Assembly (NCBI GenBank): GCA_963971285.1
Contig: OZ020254.1
Coordinates: forward strand, 15,840,932 to 15,904,931
Reading direction: 5' to 3'
DNA from: Astropecten irregularis
Taxonomy: Eukaryota; Echinodermata; Asteroidea; Paxillosida; Astropectinidae
DNA length: 64,000 bases
The position numbers were made by a program, and so were the translations under genes. Each line of letters opens with the position of its first letter. The stretch's first letter is position 1. The notes beneath the pieces are model-generated. The model made no database searches and was not told the origin of the DNA. It saw only the letters and a list, made by a program, of their open reading frames with translations. Below, one piece after another: positions 61,028 through 64,000 of this stretch.

Positions 61028-61746
61028 TCAGTATGATGAATTCGATTGGCTTGCTCTTGCTCTTAAAGAGACCAGGCGTTTCAAGGCCAACAATAGAACG
61101 CGATTTGATTGGACGCCTCGATATGTCGACGCTGTGATTGGATAGAGATTAGGCAACGCGATATCAGTAACTGTATTATTGTCGATATCATTCTTATCTG
61201 TCCATGTCTTGCTCTTACTTGTCCTTTATATTATATAGGACGAAATATTAATATACACTATATCTTTCATCTTATTCTTTAATTTCTTGTGGAAAATGGT
61301 CGTTTCGAGATATCAAACAGAACATTTAGTAAACAGACAGACAAAAACATCTATTACAGCCTTATCCTTGGAAGGGACCCGTTGTATGTACTAATGATTG
61401 CAGATGCACGGAAAACGTTGCATCACAACGGATTATAGGCCCCACGTACATTTACACAACGGATGAAATGGTATGAAAACATAAAGACATGGCAGATTTT
61501 GCTGCAAGGTAATAATATTACTGAAAAGTAATCATATTAACATTAAAAGTGCAAATAAAAGGCCAACCCCATTTAAAAAATATATGGATAATAAGGTAAA
61601 AATATTCCAGAATTTAGATTTTTTTAAATTTTATTTTGCCCCCCCCCCCCCCAGCCAAAAAGAAAAAGAGGAGAAAGAACTAAAATAAAGGACTAAAACC
61701 TATTTTTATTCAGACAGTGACTTCATCTCTTTTTTGAAAATGTGGT

Positions 61747-61762
61747 GGCTCTGAAAAGAGCC
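61747..61762 (-). promoter_or_regulatory. Histone 3' stem-loop, H4 unit 14
   Basis: Canonical 16-mer with HDE. Confidence 0.95.
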
Positions 61763-61785
61763 GTTTTGATGTTTGCATTCAAGGT

Positions 61786-62115
<330 letters not shown>

Positions 62116-62885
62116 TTACGATTCAGTATGACTTCACGAATGATGATGAGGATGCCAACCTCAACCATTATCTTCTTTTTGCGGACGCAGTAGGAAGCAT
62201 TCGTGCAGTTAATCAAAACCGCAAATAACATGCTACGCATAATGATGGATTCTATAGTATTCTCGTCAAGATCTTCTAGCACAAGTGTTATCCCCATATT
62301 TCCACCATTGTCGTCGTCATGGTTTAGCGCCATCAAAATCAAAACTATCCCCCCCCCCCCCGACCATCGCCAGCAAAAGAAATTCTCCCTGCGTCCACAA
62401 ATCAGCAGACGTGAATGCGAACACCGTCCCGGCCCATCATTCGTAAGTTTAACAAGACCATCCCAAAATAATAAAGAACTTAATAAGACATGCACTAAAT
62501 TAATCATAAACCTAAGCACTGGAACGATAGAGACTGCGTGTAAAACTTATTGTTGACGGTACAAGGGACTGGCATGGTTGGATTGGACCGTTACGTATAT
62601 TGGGGGCGCTATACGCCGAAGGCGGTTGCCCGCTCTCGGTCGTAAAACGCACGAAAAACTCGGTGCGACCGTGAGGAACTTGAGACAAGTATTATATCCC
62701 GAATTATCATTATTTCTACCACGAAGAGCCTTAAAATGTTACAATAAGTATTTCACACACAGAGACAAGTGCCCACCCACTCAAAAATGCCCAGGAGGTC
62801 TTACAAGTTTCATTAAAGTTATGATGTAGAAGGATTGAGACAAAGAGGCATACAGACAAGTTATACTCTTTTTTGAAAGTGTGGT

Positions 62886-62900
62886 GGCTCCGTTAGAGCC
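62886..62900 (-). promoter_or_regulatory. Variant stem-loop, H2A unit 14
   Basis: 15-nt H2A form. Confidence 0.9.
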
Positions 62901-62932
62901 GTTTGGTTTGAAAATGTGTGCCGGTGCCGTTC

Positions 62933-63310
62933 TCATGTTGAACTTTTGGCTGTCTTCTTGGGCAGGAGGACAGCTTGGATGTTGGGAAGTACACCTCCTT
63001 GGGCGATCGTAACACCGCTCAACAGCTTGTTCAACTCTTCATCGTTACGAACGGCCAGTTGCAGGTGACGAGGATTGATCCTTGACTTTTTGTTGTCACG
63101 TGCAGCATTGCCAGCCAGCTCCAAGATCTCTGCCGTCAGGTACTCCATCACGGCTGCCAGGTAGACGGGGGCACCGGCTCCCACACGTTGGGCATAGTTA
63201 CCCTTGCGCAAATACCGGTGGACACGACCGACTGGAAATTGAAGGCCCGCTCGTGCAGATCTGCTCTTGGCTTTGCTCCTAGCTTTGCCGCTCTTTCCAC
63301 GTCCAGACAT
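62933..63310 (-). CDS. H2A: Histone H2A (unit 14)
   Basis: 125 residues, majority protein. Cap motif 63357-63363 and TATA 63385-63392 are present; the deletion junction at 63468 lies about 75 bp above the TATA and leaves the inverted CCAAT in place. 15-nt stem-loop 62886-62900. Confidence 0.98.
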   Translation of the reverse strand: MSGRGKSGKARSKAKSRSARAGLQFPVGRVHRYLRKGNYAQRVGAGAPVYLAAVMEYLTAEILELAGNAARDNKKSRINPRHLQLAVRNDEELNKLLSGVTIAQGGVLPNIQAVLLPKKTAKSST

Positions 63311-63687
63311 GATTAGACTGTTTTCTTCGAAAGTGATGGTAGAAGGAGTTGTATATCGAATGACCCCCTGAATGATTCGCACGGTTAATATAGCGTTGCG
63401 ATGGATCGGGGAAGCAAGTCAAAGCAACCAATCACATTGCGGGAGTCACTCACGGATGGGTGCCCTCAATCATATTGACATTAAAAGTGCAAATAAAAGG
63501 CCAACCCCATTTAAAAAATATATGGATAATAAGGTAGATATATTCCAGAATTTAGATTTTTTTAAATTTTATTTTGCCCCCCCCCCCCCCCCCAGCCAAA
63601 AAGAAAAAGAGGAGAAAGAACTAAAATAAAGGACTAAAACCTATTTTTATTCAGACAGTGACTTCATCTCTTTCTGGAAAATGTGGT

Positions 63688-63703
63688 GGCTCTGAAAAGA
63701 GCC
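63688..63703 (-). promoter_or_regulatory. Histone 3' stem-loop, H4 unit 15, altered HDE
   Basis: The 16-mer is canonical, but the element that follows reads CCAGAAAGAG instead of CAAAAAAGAG, closer to the CAAGAAAGA form known from sea urchin. Confidence 0.93.
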
Positions 63704-63726
63704 GTTTTGATGTTTGCATTCAAGGT

Positions 63727-64000
<274 letters not shown>

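Overview
The window is a tandem array of replication-dependent core histone genes from an animal. Every gene lies on the minus strand. A unit of about 4.7 kb (4,693-4,715 bp between complete neighbours) carries, in increasing coordinate, H2B, H3, H4 and H2A; read in the direction of transcription the cyclic order is H2B-H2A-H4-H3. No H1 gene and no introns are seen. I count 12 full-length H2B, 13 H3, 13 H4 and 14 H2A copies, plus one truncated H2B at the left edge, one H4 cut by the right edge, and fragments of H2B and H4 in a rearranged block.

The organism is most likely an echinoderm, probably a sea star. H4 has Cys at mature position 73, known from sea urchin H4. H2B begins [13 protein letters not shown] and H2A begins [10 protein letters not shown], both echinoderm-like. 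The start regions carry the YCATTCR cap motif known from sea urchin histone genes. As I recall it, the published sea star clusters have the same H1-less order on one strand. This is judged from memory, without a database search.

Layout: 1-78 is unrelated DNA ending in an AAAT-rich tail, joined to an H2B broken at codon 39. Unit 1 (79-4522) is the most diverged unit. Units 2-12 (4523-56130) are near identical. Unit 13 (56131-59433) is scrambled: it keeps H3, H2B and H4 promoters and spacers but has lost the three coding regions, and only H2A remains. Unit 14 (59434-63468) is complete up to a deletion just upstream of H2A. Unit 15 (63469-64000) starts inside the H3-H4 spacer and holds a partial H4.

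How the genes work together: the four proteins form the nucleosome core and would be made in S phase or early development. Each gene has its own core promoter and ends in a histone 3' stem-loop followed by a purine-rich downstream element (HDE) for U7-type processing. The H2B, H3 and H4 stem-loops are canonical 16-mers. Every H2A copy instead has a 15-nt stem-loop with an unusual loop. Several copies are damaged: H4 of unit 5 (start codon lost), H2A of unit 7 (nonsense), H4 of unit 8 (frameshift), and the H3 promoter of unit 5 (15-bp deletion). Residue numbers count the initiator Met unless called mature. No new defence, mobile or metabolic system was found.
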